From positions 930,001-994,000 of the forward strand of contig NZ_CP015579.1 of assembly GCF_002163585.1 (NCBI RefSeq): a stretch of 64,000 nt of DNA, in the 5' to 3' direction. Numbering within the stretch: the first letter of the stretch is position 1; every line of letters begins with the position of its first letter. Below, piece by piece: positions 20,267 to 30,234 of the stretch. A program made the translations under genes and the position numbers. The notes beneath the pieces were generated by a model. That model searched no databases. It was given only the letters and a program-made list of their open reading frames with translations, and had not been told where the DNA came from. Source of the stretch: Tatumella citrea (GTDB lineage: Bacteria > Pseudomonadota > Gammaproteobacteria > Enterobacterales > Enterobacteriaceae).

Positions 20267-21482
20267 TTTGAGTTCAGGTCCTGCGCCCGAACGAGCCTCC
20301 GGGTTGCGTCCGGTACTGCTGGCTCAGTTTTTCTCTGCCTTTGGTGACAATGCCTTATTGTTCGCTACCCTGGCTGTATTAAAACGTGCCGACTATGCCG
20401 AATGGACCCAACCGGTGCTGCAGATGGTCTTTGTGGTGGCTTATGTATTACTGGCACCTTTTGTCGGCCAGTTTGCCGACAGTTTCCCGAAAGGCCGGGT
20501 GATGATGCTGGCCAACGGCTTGAAATTTATCGGCGCTGCGTTAATCGGAATTAATTTTAATCCGTTTGTTGGCTATGCATTAGTTGGAATCGGGGCGGCA
20601 GCTTACTCCCCGGCTAAATACGGAATACTTGGCGAGCTGATGAGCAAAGATCAGCTGATTCGTGGCAATGGCCTGATGGAGAGTTCCACCATTGCAGCCA
20701 TCCTGCTGGGATCAGTGACCGGAGGTGTGCTGGCCGACTGGCATATTTCTACGGCGTTACTGGTCTGTGCTGTCATTTATGCGCTGGCCGTGCTGGCGAA
20801 TATGTTGATTCCGTCATTACCGGCGGCCCAGCCTGGGAAAAACTGGCGCTGGCGGCAGATGGTCAGCCGTTTCCGCCAGGACGGACAGACGCTGTGGCAG
20901 GACCCTGAAACCCGCTTTTCACTCATCGGCACCAGTATGTTCTGGGGGGCCGGAGTCACGTTACGCTTTCTGCTGGTGCTGTGGGTGCCGGTGGCTTTGG
21001 GGATTGTTGATAATAAAACCCCGACAATACTGAATGCGATGGTCGCCATTGGTATTGTTGGCGGAGCATTGCTGGCGGAAAAACTGATATCTCTGAAGCA
21101 TACCCGAAGATGTATGCCAGCCGGAATTCTGGTGGGGCTGGTGGTGGTAGCGTTCACCCTGACGCAGCATCTGTACAGTGGTGGTTTCTGGTTAATCGTG
21201 CTCGGTATTTGCGGCGGGCTGTTTGTTGTGCCGTTAAATGCCTTGCTGCAGGTGCGTGGTCAGGCTTCTGTGGGAGCAGGACCGGCAATAGCGGTGCAAA
21301 ATCTGGGTGAAAATGTCGCCATGCTGGTGATGCTGGCTATTTACACGCTGGCCGTACGGCTTGGTGCTTCTGCGGTATTTACGGGGATTGCCTTTGGTAC
21401 TCTGTTTGCACTGGCTATCGTCGGTTTATGGTTCTGGCAATGGACCCGGCAACGCCAGCATCCACGTCAGCAACAGCAGTAA
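20259..21482 (+). CDS. lplT: Lysophospholipid transporter LplT
   Basis: About 407 residues, an MFS-like inner-membrane flippase with about 12 membrane segments that carries lysophospholipids inward for repair by Aas. Signatures matching E. coli LplT are [62 protein letters not shown] and [16 protein letters not shown] 20259 is preferred because AGGAG at 20249-20253 is well spaced; GTG 20253 lies within that motif. The start is inside the last codons of aas, so the pair is one operon. Confidence 0.95.
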   Translation: MNDLSSGPAPERASGLRPVLLAQFFSAFGDNALLFATLAVLKRADYAEWTQPVLQMVFVVAYVLLAPFVGQFADSFPKGRVMMLANGLKFIGAALIGINFNPFVGYALVGIGAAAYSPAKYGILGELMSKDQLIRGNGLMESSTIAAILLGSVTGGVLADWHISTALLVCAVIYALAVLANMLIPSLPAAQPGKNWRWRQMVSRFRQDGQTLWQDPETRFSLIGTSMFWGAGVTLRFLLVLWVPVALGIVDNKTPTILNAMVAIGIVGGALLAEKLISLKHTRRCMPAGILVGLVVVAFTLTQHLYSGGFWLIVLGICGGLFVVPLNALLQVRGQASVGAGPAIAVQNLGENVAMLVMLAIYTLAVRLGASAVFTGIAFGTLFALAIVGLWFWQWTRQRQHPRQQQQ

Positions 21483-21484
21483 TC

Positions 21485-21506
21485 TGCCGCGGCACAAGCC
21501 GCGGCA
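21485..21506. terminator. Hairpin between convergent lplT and tas
   Basis: Perfect 8-bp GC-rich stem TGCCGCGG/CCGCGGCA with a six-base loop, three bases after the lplT stop. No U-tract follows on either strand, so termination is possible but not certain. Confidence 0.4.
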
Positions 21507-21518
21507 ACCAACAGCCCG

Positions 21519-22559
21519 TTATGGTGCCGGGTAGGTATAGCGACGATGAATCGCTTCCAGTTGCTGCATCAGTTCTTCATCCAGCGTCAGATTAAAACTA
21601 TCAATATTAATCTTTAGCTGTTGCAGGGTAGTAGCGCCAAGCAACGTACTGGCGACAAAAGGTTGCTGGCGGACAAACGCCAGAGCCATCTGCGACGGGT
21701 CCAGTCCATGCTGTTGTGCCAGCGCAACATAAGCGGCTACAGCCCCGGCAGACTGTTCTCCGGAGTAACGGGTAAACCGGCTGAACAGGGTATTTCTGGC
21801 ATTAGCAGGTTGCTGACCGTTCAGGTATTTACCGCTTAGTGTGCCGAACCCGAGTGATGAATAGGCGAGTAATTCCACCCCTTCATACTGGCTAATTTCT
21901 GCCAGCCCGACTTCAAAACTACGATTCAACAGGCTGTAGGGATTCTGGATGCTGACAATGCGTGGCAGTTCATGTTTTTCTGCCAGTTGCAGATAACGCA
22001 TTACTCCCCAGGGGGTTTCATTCGACACTCCGATATATCTGATTTTCCCTGCCCGTACCTGCTCAGATAAGGCTTCCAGAGTTTCCAGCAGCGTTACCGG
22101 GACATTTTCTTCGGTGTACTGGTAACCCAGTTTGCCAAAAAAGTTCGCAGGACGTTGTGGCCAGTGGATCTGATATAAATCGAGGTAATCGGTATTTAGC
22201 CGTTGCAGGCTGGCATCCAGTGCTGCGCGGATATTTTTACGGTCAACCGCCTGGCCGGGGCGAATCTGCGCATTGTTGCCTCTGGCTGGCCCGGCAACTT
22301 TACTGGCCAGGATGATTTTGTCGCGGTTGCCAGTTTTTTTCAGCCAGCTGCCAATATATTTTTCGGTCAGCCCCTGAGTTTCCGGACGGGGAGGAACCGG
22401 ATACATCTCGGCGGTATCTACCAGATTGATTCCCTGGCTGAGGGCATAATCTAATTGGGCATGTGCATCGGCTTCACTGTTTTGCTCGCCGAAGGTCATG
22501 GTACCCAGGCCCAGCTGACTCACTTCCAGCGAACTATGGGGAATGCGATGATAGAGCAT
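21519..22559 (-). CDS. tas: Tas, aldo-keto reductase
   Basis: A 346-residue NADP(H)-dependent aldo/keto reductase with a TIM-barrel fold. It has LGLGTMTFGEQNSEADAHAQLD, the catalytic DTAEMYP tyrosine region, the lysine in ASKVAGPA, and the C-terminal PYSLLNRSFEVGLAE and LLGATTLQQLK segments seen in E. coli Tas. The E. coli gene was found by suppression of tyrosine auxotrophy under starvation; its natural substrate is unknown. I use ATG 22559, with AAGGAAA upstream and the family N-terminus MLYHRIPHSSLEVS. A longer frame extends 42 codons upstream but is not conserved. Confidence 0.93.
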   Translation of the reverse strand: MLYHRIPHSSLEVSQLGLGTMTFGEQNSEADAHAQLDYALSQGINLVDTAEMYPVPPRPETQGLTEKYIGSWLKKTGNRDKIILASKVAGPARGNNAQIRPGQAVDRKNIRAALDASLQRLNTDYLDLYQIHWPQRPANFFGKLGYQYTEENVPVTLLETLEALSEQVRAGKIRYIGVSNETPWGVMRYLQLAEKHELPRIVSIQNPYSLLNRSFEVGLAEISQYEGVELLAYSSLGFGTLSGKYLNGQQPANARNTLFSRFTRYSGEQSAGAVAAYVALAQQHGLDPSQMALAFVRQQPFVASTLLGATTLQQLKINIDSFNLTLDEELMQQLEAIHRRYTYPAP

Positions 22560-22892
22560 AGCTGGTTTCCTTTTTGTCATGGTTGTCATGATGGGTAAGG
22601 GGAAATCTACACTGGCACCCGACGCAAGTCCAGACCAGCCAGAGTTCCCCCGTGTTTCACCGCCGTCAGCAGGCAGCGAAATCATCAGTGACTGATATTT
22701 CGGGTTCCTGACTTTTTGCTGTCAGAATACAGACAAACCACGTTGAGCCGGAAAAACGAATAAAACCCTTCTTACCGGGGAGCAGGATGATTAAACATAT
22801 GGCAATACTGTGCCGCTATACCATTATGACTGTCTTATCAGACAGTCATAATTCAGGGCAGCAGTCTTTGGGGATAATTCGGGAGTTACAAC
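22560..22892. other. Intergenic region tas - ygdR
   Basis: A 333-bp gap between two leftward genes. It contains one striking 12-bp perfect inverted repeat at 22823-22852 and the tas promoter area. No open frame or RNA family is recognised. Confidence 0.45.
22823..22852. repeat. Perfect 12-bp inverted repeat
   Basis: ATTATGACTGTC and GACAGTCATAAT flank TTATCA. No T-run follows on either strand, so it is not an ordinary terminator. It lies 40 bp past the ygdR stop and about 260 bp upstream of tas. It could be an operator or an mRNA 3'-end structure of ygdR. Confidence 0.6.
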
Positions 22893-23117
22893 TCAGCGTT
22901 CGATAATACCGGAGATTTCGTCCCCGTTAATCTGGATTTGATTACCCGCTTCATCAGTATATTGCACCAGACCGGTATCTTTATCTATTTTAGGTTTACC
23001 GTCGGTCATGATCATCCGACCATCTTTGGTTGCCATGACATAGTGGCTGCTGCAACCTGCTAAGAGTGCGCTTCCCAGCAAAATGCCACATAAGGCGGTT
23101 TTTCTCAGATTTTTCAT
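22893..23117 (-). CDS. ygdR: YgdR-like small lipoprotein (DUF903/YgdI-YgdR family)
   Basis: A 74-residue outer- or inner-membrane lipoprotein with signal peptide and lipobox LLAGC (lipidated Cys22). The mature SH3-like domain reads [20 protein letters not shown], then [15 protein letters not shown], very similar to E. coli YgdR. The biochemical role of the family is unknown. ATG 23117 is chosen because GGGGAA lies at good distance and the signal peptide then starts MKNLRK. A second family member, ygdI, lies at 55236-55463. Confidence 0.9.
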   Translation of the reverse strand: MKNLRKTALCGILLGSALLAGCSSHYVMATKDGRMIMTDGKPKIDKDTGLVQYTDEAGNQIQINGDEISGIIER

Positions 23118-23307
23118 TCTGTTCCCCGACAGTTTTATTATCATTACTCTTGGTATAAATGATTTATGCAGGGTAAACAAACCGGACAGGTCTGAATTGA
23201 GAAATAAACGGGTAAAAAGCGGTAACTAAATATGTACAGCGAACGATCCGGCAGAAAACAGCGGGTTTTTCTTCTGTTAACCGCCGGACACACTGTTATC
23301 CGGGAAC

Positions 23308-24024
23308 TTAATGGGACTTTTTCTTACCCCGTAATAAATTGAGTAATTCGACACCCATTGAGAAGAACATCGCAAAGTAGATGTAGCCTTTCGGAACATG
23401 TATTGAAAAGCTTTCCAGCATCAGGGTAAAACCGACCAGAATCAAAAATGCCAGTGCCAGCATTTTTATTGTCTGATGACGTTCTACAAATTCCCCAATT
23501 GCTCTGGCAGCAAACATCATCATCATCACAGCAATCACCACGGCAGCCATCATAATAAACAGATGGTCTGATAATCCGACAGCAGTAATCACCGAATCCA
23601 GGCTAAAGATAATATCCAGCAGCATGATTTGGATAATTGCACCGATAAAGGAATGGACACGGCTTTGTGGTGCTTCCTCATCACCTTCGATCGTTTCATG
23701 GATCTCTTTCGCAGATTTCCAGATCAGAAATAAACCACCGGCCAGCAGGATCAGATCTCTGGCAGAAAAATCATGATTTAGCAGCGTAAACAGCGGAGTA
23801 GTCAGACGAACAACCCAGGCGATGGATGCCAGCAACGCCAGTCGCATCATCATTGCCGCCATCAGCCCTAAACGCCGGGCCCGGTTTTGCTGATGTTCCG
23901 GAAGTTTAGAAACAACCAGAGAAAGAAAAATAATATTGTCGATGCCAAGGACAACTTCAAGAACAATCAGTGTCCCTAGCGCCAGCCAGGCATTGGGGTC
24001 CGCAATCCACTCGAACATACTCAC
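23308..24024 (-). CDS. ygdQ: YgdQ, TerC-family inner-membrane protein
   Basis: About 238 residues with seven hydrophobic segments. TerC hallmarks are the acidic-residue-bearing helices VLGIDNIIFLSLVVSKLP and LLDIIFSLDSVITAVGLSDH, also VPKGYIYFAMFFSMGVELLNL at the end. TerC proteins are linked to tellurite resistance and manganese or other metal export; the role of YgdQ itself is not settled. GTG at 24024 has AGGA five bases upstream; ATG at 24018 is the alternative and gives the E. coli-like N-terminus, so the start is uncertain by two codons. Located beside mutH as in E. coli. Confidence 0.93.
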   Translation of the reverse strand: MSMFEWIADPNAWLALGTLIVLEVVLGIDNIIFLSLVVSKLPEHQQNRARRLGLMAAMMMRLALLASIAWVVRLTTPLFTLLNHDFSARDLILLAGGLFLIWKSAKEIHETIEGDEEAPQSRVHSFIGAIIQIMLLDIIFSLDSVITAVGLSDHLFIMMAAVVIAVMMMMFAARAIGEFVERHQTIKMLALAFLILVGFTLMLESFSIHVPKGYIYFAMFFSMGVELLNLLRGKKKSH

Positions 24025-24077
24025 ATTAATCCTAAACGAAAGCTAAACGAGGAGTATAACCGGGCTGCATTCTGTGA

Positions 24078-24764
24078 CTAAAGTAAAAAATGACGGGCCA
24101 GCAGAGGGCCGGTAAATGTTTTTTTCAGATAGAAACCGCGCGGTAAGGTCATCACTGGTTGTCCTTGCGGGCCAATGCCCCCGGTCAGGGCTTTGCTGTT
24201 CGCTGCTTTAGGGCGAATTTGCAGGTACTGACCATGGCGTGCAGTGATTTTATCCACCTCACCCAACACAATCATATCCATCAGTTCCTCCCAGTCCGCC
24301 TGCAGCATTTTATCTTCCTGTTCTGAGGGGCTCCATAATAGCGGGCTACCAATTCTGCGCTGCTTCAGAGGAATGGTACGGGTACCTTCCACCGGAATCC
24401 ACAATACGCGCGACAGCTTATGCCGAAGATGGCTGTGTTGCCAGTCAACGCCACTGTTACCTGTCAGCGGGGCAACGCAAACAAAAGTGGTTTCCAGTGG
24501 GCGACCAAGCTGGTCCACCGGGATGGTTTTCAGCTCAATTCCCAGATGAGCAAAATCCTGCTCGGCTTTACTACCGGCACTGGCACCCAGATGAAGTTCG
24601 ATTAATGTGCCTATCCAGCCTTTATCACGCCTCAGATCTGCCGGGACACGAATAGCCAGTGAAGCAGCCAGTTCTTCCAGCGTCTGGCCTGCCAGCGCAT
24701 AAGCCCGTTGCATCAGCGCCTGCTCATTTTCCGGAACTCCGTATGGGGAGGAAGGGTAGTTCAT
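24078..24764 (-). CDS. mutH: DNA mismatch repair endonuclease MutH
   Basis: A 228-residue endonuclease that nicks the unmethylated strand at hemimethylated GATC sites when activated by MutS-MutL. The metal-binding catalytic residues are at the E. coli positions: Asp70 (EQDF), Glu77 and Lys79 (GIELKT). Also seen are [43 protein letters not shown] and the C-terminal [13 protein letters not shown] 24764 with AGGAG upstream gives a length close to E. coli MutH (229 aa); the frame continues upstream without a conserved start. Upstream DNA contains DnaA boxes. Confidence 0.97.
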   Translation of the reverse strand: MNYPSSPYGVPENEQALMQRAYALAGQTLEELAASLAIRVPADLRRDKGWIGTLIELHLGASAGSKAEQDFAHLGIELKTIPVDQLGRPLETTFVCVAPLTGNSGVDWQHSHLRHKLSRVLWIPVEGTRTIPLKQRRIGSPLLWSPSEQEDKMLQADWEELMDMIVLGEVDKITARHGQYLQIRPKAANSKALTGGIGPQGQPVMTLPRGFYLKKTFTGPLLARHFLL

Positions 24765-25446
24765 AAAACTCCTGAGGCTGGTTAAAAAGTACCCGGCTTT
24801 AATTTGTGAATCATTCACAGGCAAAATTGCAGGGGATAAACCAGATAATAGCATGATTAACCGTGTTTTTTTATCCGGATATTTGTGTGACAAGCATCAT
24901 GTGCCGGGGTTTATACCCCGTTGTCATCAATAATAAACAGGATTATACGCCCTGTTATCCACAGAAAAATGGGATAACTGTGAATTAAGCGGACTACTGG
25001 TTCGATTTACAGCCTTGACTTTGCCAGCAAGTGCCATTTTTTTGCTCTCGTGGACAACATATCACCATAAACTGTGGATAAAAATGTCGGTGGCTAAAAT
25101 TTGCTCAGTGAGTTAAGTGCTCTTTATACCGGATAAGTTTTTTGCCATTTTTTAACCGAAATATCATTTTTAACTTATTGTTATATATGGTTTATATTTT
25201 TATATTTTCATGAGGTAAGTTGCATTTCTCTACTGTATTATTCAGGGAATTCCCGCGTTCTTCACAAAGCTATCCACAGAAAAGGTGCATAAAATTGCCC
25301 GTTAATGGCTTCCTCTGTTTATAACTTGGCGAAAAATTGTGAGTTATCCCGGAATTATTATACTGAAAGCCCATCAGCCAATGGTTTACCGCCTGTAAGG
25401 AGTATGAAACAATCAGGCTATCTGAAGATAGCTTTGAGGTAGTCTG
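24765..25446. other. Long divergent mutH - rppH intergenic region
   Basis: A 682-bp AT-rich region between divergent mutH and rppH. It contains two perfect and one near-perfect DnaA boxes (24955-24963, 25073-25081, 25270-25278) and the two promoters. I see no small gene or RNA in it. Confidence 0.55.
24955..25278. promoter_or_regulatory. Cluster of DnaA boxes
   Basis: TTATCCACA at 24955-24963 and its complement TGTGGATAA at 25073-25081 are perfect consensus DnaA boxes in opposite orientation. CTATCCACA at 25270-25278 differs at one base. Perfect 9-mers are rare by chance (about one per 130 kb on two strands). A strong DnaA-binding region near mutH has been reported in E. coli, as I recall, so conserved function is plausible. 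Confidence 0.6.
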
Positions 25447-25974
25447 GTGATCGATGATGATGGCTACCGCCCGAATGTTGGGATTGTGATCTGTAACAGG
25501 CAAGGACAGGTTCTGTGGGCCAGGCGGTTTGGACAACATTCCTGGCAGTTTCCTCAGGGAGGAATCAACCCTGGTGAAACCCCGGAACAGGCGATGTATC
25601 GCGAATTGTTCGAAGAAGTCGGGTTGCATCGTAAAGATGTACGCATTATCGCCTCGACCCGTAACTGGCTACGTTACAAGTTGCCCAAACGTTTGGTGCG
25701 TTGGGATACCCGGCCGGTGTGTATCGGCCAGAAACAAAAATGGTTTCTGTTACAGCTGCAAAGTCATGATGGCGCCATCAATGTACAGGGAAGCAGTACG
25801 CCCGAATTTGATGGCTGGCGCTGGGTAAGTTTCTGGTATCCGGTCCGGCAGGTTGTTTCTTTCAAACGGGATGTTTATCGCCGTGTGATGAAGGAGTTTG
25901 CTACTGTCGTGATGTCTGTCGCGGAAAATTCACTGCAACGCAGTCAACCCTCAGGCAGAAGAAAAAGAGGATAG
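25447..25974 (+). CDS. rppH: RNA pyrophosphohydrolase RppH
   Basis: A 175-residue Nudix hydrolase that removes pyrophosphate from triphosphorylated or diphosphorylated mRNA 5' ends, starting RNase E-dependent decay. The Nudix box runs from Gly38 to about residue 60, with the metal-binding glutamates at 53, 56 and 57 (RELFEE). [21 protein letters not shown] and [10 protein letters not shown] match E. coli RppH almost exactly. The start is GTG ([10 protein letters not shown]), as in E. coli. It is followed four bases later by ptsP, the usual two-gene operon. Confidence 0.97.
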   Translation: MIDDDGYRPNVGIVICNRQGQVLWARRFGQHSWQFPQGGINPGETPEQAMYRELFEEVGLHRKDVRIIASTRNWLRYKLPKRLVRWDTRPVCIGQKQKWFLLQLQSHDGAINVQGSSTPEFDGWRWVSFWYPVRQVVSFKRDVYRRVMKEFATVVMSVAENSLQRSQPSGRRKRG

Positions 25975-25977
25975 AGC

Positions 25978-28233
25978 ATGCCGCTGATGCTCACTCAGTT
26001 GCGCGATATTGTCGAAAAGGTTGCCAGTGCCTCCCGGTTAAATGAGGCACTGGAAATTCTGGTCCACGAAATTTGCCGTGTGATGGAAACTGAAGTCTGT
26101 TCGGTTTATCTGGCCGACCATGAGCGTCAGTGCTATTACCTGATGGCGACCCGCGGCCTGAAAAAGCCGCGGGGCCGTACCATTACTCTTGCCCTGGATG
26201 AGGGAATTGTCGGGCTGGTCGGTCGGCTTGCCGAGCCGATTAACCTTGCCGATGCCCAAAGCCACCCCAGTTTTAAAATTATTCCGTCGGTAAAAGAGGA
26301 AAACTACCGTTCGTTCCTCGGGGCGCCTATTATCAACCGCCGTCAGGTCATGGGGGTGTTGGTCGTACAGCAGCGGGAGCTGCGCTCTTTTGATGAAACC
26401 GAAGAGTCGTTCCTTATGACCCTGGCCACTCAGGTGGGTACGTTACTTTCTCAGTCCCAGGTCGGACAGTTGTTTGGGGTATTTCGCCAAAGCCGTATCC
26501 GGGCGATTGCTGCTTCTCCGGGAGTGGCGGTGGCACCCGGCTGGGTGGATCATATTCAGCCAACCCTGGATCAGGTAAGTCAGGCTTCAACGCTGGATAT
26601 CGCCCAGGAAAAAGAACGTTTACTGCTGGCCATTAGTGAATCCGGTGATGAGTTTCGCCGTTACAGTAAACGTTTTACCACCAGTGTGCAGAAAGAAAGC
26701 GCCGCAATTTTCGATCTCTATTCCCACCTGCTCAGTGATCCACGCCTGAAGAAAGATCTGCTGGCGGAAATCGACCGTGGATCTGTCGCGGAATGGGCAG
26801 TGAAAACGGTGATCGAACAGTACGCCGGACAGTTTGCCGACCTGAAAGATGCCTACCTGCGTGAACGCAGTGGAGATATCCGAGAACTGGGACAGCGTCT
26901 GCTGTTTCATCTTGATGACAGCCTGCAGGGCACCAACGCCTGGCCGGAACGCTTTGTGCTGGTGGCTGATGAACTGACAGCAACTGCACTGGCAGAAGTG
27001 CCGCCGGAACGTCTGGCGGGAGTGGTGGTGCGTGATGGTGCTGCTAACTCTCATGCTGCGATCCTCACACGTGCAATGGGCATACCGGCAGTGATGGGGG
27101 CAGATATTCGCCCGGATCAGCTGAACAAACATCTGCTGATTGTTGATGGTTATCGTGGTGAGTTACTGGTCGATCCGGAACCGATCCTCATCAAAGAGTA
27201 TCAACGGTTAATCCGGGAAGAGAATGCTCTGAGTAAAACTGCCGAAGCGGTGGTGGAACAACCCGGTGAGCTGAAAAGCGGTGAAAACATCGAGATTCTG
27301 CTAAATGCCGGTCTCAGTGCTGAACTGGAACAGGCACTGAACAGTTGGGTTGACGGGGTTGGCCTGTACCGAACCGAAGTGCCGTTTATGCTGCAAAGTG
27401 GTTTTCCTTCGGAAGAAGAACAGGTCTCTCAGTATCAGGGCATGTTGCAGCTATTTAATAATAAGTCAGTGACTCTGCGAACTCTGGATATTGGCGCGGA
27501 TAAACAGCTGCCTTATATGCCAATTAGTGAAGAGAACCCGAGTCTGGGCTGGCGGGGAATTCGCCTGACGCTGGACCAGCCGGAGATCTTTCTGGTACAG
27601 GTCAGGGCCATGTTAAGGGCGAATGCGGCCTCCGGTAACCTGAATATCCTGTTGCCGATGGTGACCAGCATTGATGAGATAGACGATGCCCGTAAACTGA
27701 TTGAGCGGGCAGGTCATGAAGTTGAAGAGATGCTGGGTTATGTGATCCCTCGTCCAAAGATTGGCATCATGATTGAAGTACCCTCAATGGTATTTCTGAT
27801 CCCTCAGGTTGCCCGAAGCGTTGATTTTATTTCAGTAGGCAGTAACGACCTGACTCAGTATTTGCTGGCAGTTGATCGTAACAACACCCGCGTGGCTAAT
27901 CTGTACGACCCTTTGCATCCGTCGGTTCTGCAGGCGTTGTATCACATCAGTTCAGAAGCCCGGCGGCATAATCTGCCGATGAGTCTGTGCGGTGAAATGG
28001 CCGGAGATCCGATGTGCGTGGCATTGCTGGTTGGCATGGGCTTCCGTCATTTAAGCATGAACGGTAAAAACGTACCGCGGGTTAAGTATCTGTTACGTCA
28101 CCTGGATTGCACTGAAACGGAACAGCTGGCTGAGCAGGTGCTACAGGCCAGTACCGCCAGTGAAGTCCGTTATCAGGTGGTGGTTTTTATGGAGCGACGC
28201 GGTCTGGGTGGTTTAATCCGTGGCGGGCGCTGA
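25978..28233 (+). CDS. ptsP: Enzyme I-Ntr, nitrogen-PTS phosphotransferase
   Basis: A 751-residue cytoplasmic protein. A GAF sensor domain (about residues 1-165) binds glutamine and 2-oxoglutarate in the E. coli enzyme. The phospho-carrier domain has GAANSHAAI with the phosphorylated His359. The C-terminal PEP-binding barrel carries TLDIGADKQLPY, ENPSLGWRGIR, SVGSNDLTQYLLAVDR and LCGEMAGDP. It takes phosphate from PEP and passes it to NPr and EIIA-Ntr, which regulate potassium transport and envelope genes. AGAGGA sits six bases before ATG 25978; the E. coli start corresponds to ATG 25987. Co-transcribed with rppH. Confidence 0.96.
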   Translation: MPLMLTQLRDIVEKVASASRLNEALEILVHEICRVMETEVCSVYLADHERQCYYLMATRGLKKPRGRTITLALDEGIVGLVGRLAEPINLADAQSHPSFKIIPSVKEENYRSFLGAPIINRRQVMGVLVVQQRELRSFDETEESFLMTLATQVGTLLSQSQVGQLFGVFRQSRIRAIAASPGVAVAPGWVDHIQPTLDQVSQASTLDIAQEKERLLLAISESGDEFRRYSKRFTTSVQKESAAIFDLYSHLLSDPRLKKDLLAEIDRGSVAEWAVKTVIEQYAGQFADLKDAYLRERSGDIRELGQRLLFHLDDSLQGTNAWPERFVLVADELTATALAEVPPERLAGVVVRDGAANSHAAILTRAMGIPAVMGADIRPDQLNKHLLIVDGYRGELLVDPEPILIKEYQRLIREENALSKTAEAVVEQPGELKSGENIEILLNAGLSAELEQALNSWVDGVGLYRTEVPFMLQSGFPSEEEQVSQYQGMLQLFNNKSVTLRTLDIGADKQLPYMPISEENPSLGWRGIRLTLDQPEIFLVQVRAMLRANAASGNLNILLPMVTSIDEIDDARKLIERAGHEVEEMLGYVIPRPKIGIMIEVPSMVFLIPQVARSVDFISVGSNDLTQYLLAVDRNNTRVANLYDPLHPSVLQALYHISSEARRHNLPMSLCGEMAGDPMCVALLVGMGFRHLSMNGKNVPRVKYLLRHLDCTETEQLAEQVLQASTASEVRYQVVVFMERRGLGGLIRGGR

Positions 28234-28365
28234 CCACTCATCCATGTTTACATTTGCTGATCACACCGGCAGAGAGGCTGTGCTATCATGCGCACCTCTT
28301 TACTGTCTGGCTCCCGGGAACCCCCGTGACGGCAGGCTTTCAGATAGAAAGAATAATGGTGAAAG

Positions 28366-29247
28366 ATGACTAACGGCTATCTTGCTTTTCCTAAATTTGA
28401 CCCGGTGATTTTTTCTGTTGGTCCGGTTTCGCTTCACTGGTACGGTCTGATGTACCTTATCGGTTTCATTTTTGCCATGTGGCTGGCGGGACGTCGGGCT
28501 AATAAGCCAGGCAGTGGCTGGACCAAAAATGAAGTCGAAAACCTACTGTATGCTGGTTTCCTTGGGGTTTTCCTGGGCGGGCGTATTGGTTATGTGCTGT
28601 TTTATAACCTGCCGTTGTTCCTGGCGAATCCACTCTACTTATTCAAAGTGTGGGATGGCGGAATGTCATTCCACGGCGGATTGATTGGCGTTATTGTGGT
28701 GATGCTGATTTTTGCCCGCCGGACTCATCGTACTTTCTTCCAGGTATCTGATTTTATTGCACCGCTCATCCCGTTTGGTCTGGGTGCCGGTCGTCTGGGT
28801 AATTTTATTAACGGCGAATTGTGGGGCCGCGTGGATCCGAACTGCCCATGGGCGATGCTGTTCCCGGGATCTCATGATGAAGATGTGGCGCTGGTGGCGA
28901 CTCATCCACAATGGCAGTCGTTACTGGATACTTACGGGGTATTGCCACGTCACCCGTCACAGATTTATGAGCTGTTGCTGGAAGGGGTGATTTTGTTCAT
29001 CATCCTGAATGTATTTATTCGCAAACCGCGCCCAAGGGGAAGTGTTTCTGGTCTGTTCCTGATTGGTTACGGCGCTTTCCGTATCATTGTTGAGTTTTTC
29101 CGTCAGCCGGACGCCCAGTTGGGACTGTTTGATGGCGTGATCAGTATGGGGCAGATTCTCTCCATACCAATGATTCTGGCCGGTGTTATTATGATGATTT
29201 GGGCTTACCGTACCAGCCCACTGAAACAACCGGGTGAAGTAAAATGA
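28366..29247 (+). CDS. lgt: Prolipoprotein diacylglyceryl transferase
   Basis: A 293-residue inner-membrane enzyme with seven membrane segments that transfers diacylglycerol to the lipobox cysteine of prolipoproteins, the first step of lipoprotein maturation. Essential residues are visible: His103 in SFHGGLIGV and the Lgt signature [42 protein letters not shown] and MGQILSIPM follow in the second half. Length matches E. coli Lgt (291 aa). It overlaps thyA by four bases (ATGA), the conserved lgt-thyA operon. A potential 5' stem at about 28313-28334 precedes it. Confidence 0.97.
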   Translation: MTNGYLAFPKFDPVIFSVGPVSLHWYGLMYLIGFIFAMWLAGRRANKPGSGWTKNEVENLLYAGFLGVFLGGRIGYVLFYNLPLFLANPLYLFKVWDGGMSFHGGLIGVIVVMLIFARRTHRTFFQVSDFIAPLIPFGLGAGRLGNFINGELWGRVDPNCPWAMLFPGSHDEDVALVATHPQWQSLLDTYGVLPRHPSQIYELLLEGVILFIILNVFIRKPRPRGSVSGLFLIGYGAFRIIVEFFRQPDAQLGLFDGVISMGQILSIPMILAGVIMMIWAYRTSPLKQPGEVK

Positions 29248-30038
29248 AACAGTATCTGGAACTGATGCAGAAGGTTTTAAATGAAGGCACAGCTAAAGAC
29301 GACCGTACCGGCACGGGTACGTTATCGATTTTTGGCCATCAGATGCGTTTCGATCTGCAGCAGGGCTTTCCGCTGGTCACTACCAAGAAGTGCCATCTGC
29401 GTTCAATTATTCATGAACTGCTGTGGTTCCTGCAGGGTGACACCAATATTGGCTATCTGAAAGAGAATAAAGTTAGTATCTGGGATGAGTGGGCTGATGA
29501 AAATGGCGATTTAGGCCCAGTCTATGGCAAACAATGGCGTAGCTGGCCAGCCGCCGACGGGCGCCATATTGATCAGATAAGCGAAGTGATTCGCCAGCTG
29601 AAGCAGGACCCGAACTCACGGCGTATTATTGTTTCAGCATGGAATGTCGGTGAACTTGATAAAATGGCTCTGGCTCCATGCCATGCCTTCTTCCAGTTCT
29701 ATGTGGCTGACGGGCGTCTGAGCTGCCAGTTATATCAACGTTCCTGTGATATTTTCCTTGGTCTGCCGTTTAATATTGCCAGCTATGCTCTGCTGGTTCA
29801 TATGGTGGCACAGCAGTGCGATCTGCAGGTAGGTGATTTCGTCTGGACCGGCGGGGATACCCATCTGTACAACAATCATCTTGAACAGACCCGCCTGCAA
29901 TTAACCCGCGAACCGCGTCCGTTGCCTGTGCTGAAAATTAAGCGTAAGCCGGAGTCTATTTTCGATTATCGTTTTGAAGATTTCGAAATTGAAGGCTATG
30001 ACCCGCACCCGGCAATAAAAGCGCCGGTAGCTATCTGA
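29244..30038 (+). CDS. thyA: Thymidylate synthase
   Basis: A 264-residue enzyme, the same length as E. coli ThyA. It methylates dUMP to dTMP with 5,10-methylene-tetrahydrofolate. The catalytic Cys146 lies in [12 protein letters not shown]; the phosphate-binding Arg in [18 protein letters not shown] and the dUMP-binding DxHxYxNH motif in [12 protein letters not shown] are intact. [20 protein letters not shown] is also conserved. Its start overlaps lgt, and a strong terminator follows at 30065-30098. Confidence 0.98.
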   Translation: MKQYLELMQKVLNEGTAKDDRTGTGTLSIFGHQMRFDLQQGFPLVTTKKCHLRSIIHELLWFLQGDTNIGYLKENKVSIWDEWADENGDLGPVYGKQWRSWPAADGRHIDQISEVIRQLKQDPNSRRIIVSAWNVGELDKMALAPCHAFFQFYVADGRLSCQLYQRSCDIFLGLPFNIASYALLVHMVAQQCDLQVGDFVWTGGDTHLYNNHLEQTRLQLTREPRPLPVLKIKRKPESIFDYRFEDFEIEGYDPHPAIKAPVAI

Positions 30039-30064
30039 TTTCTGTTTTTCAGTCCTGAAATAAT

Positions 30065-30098
30065 ACGGCAGAGCCTGACAGCTCTGCCGTTTTTTTTG
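30065..30098 (+). terminator. Rho-independent terminator of lgt-thyA
   Basis: Perfect 10-bp stem ACGGCAGAGC/GCTCTGCCGT with a six-base loop followed by eight T. It separates thyA from the pseudopilin genes. Confidence 0.9.
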
Positions 30099-30234
30099 GC
30101 TTTTTTCCCCGGATTGCGACTGTTCTCTGTATTCTAATGAGGAGGGTGTAACCGGATTTACAGACTTGCAGCCTGCCACGTAATCTGGCTGTTTTCGCCT
30201 GTTCCGCAGCGGCGATGTTCGCGATACTCGCCTA

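Noticed and set aside
22560..22685. 42-codon upstream extension of tas
   Set aside because: The extension is not conserved and AAGGAAA sits just before ATG 22559.
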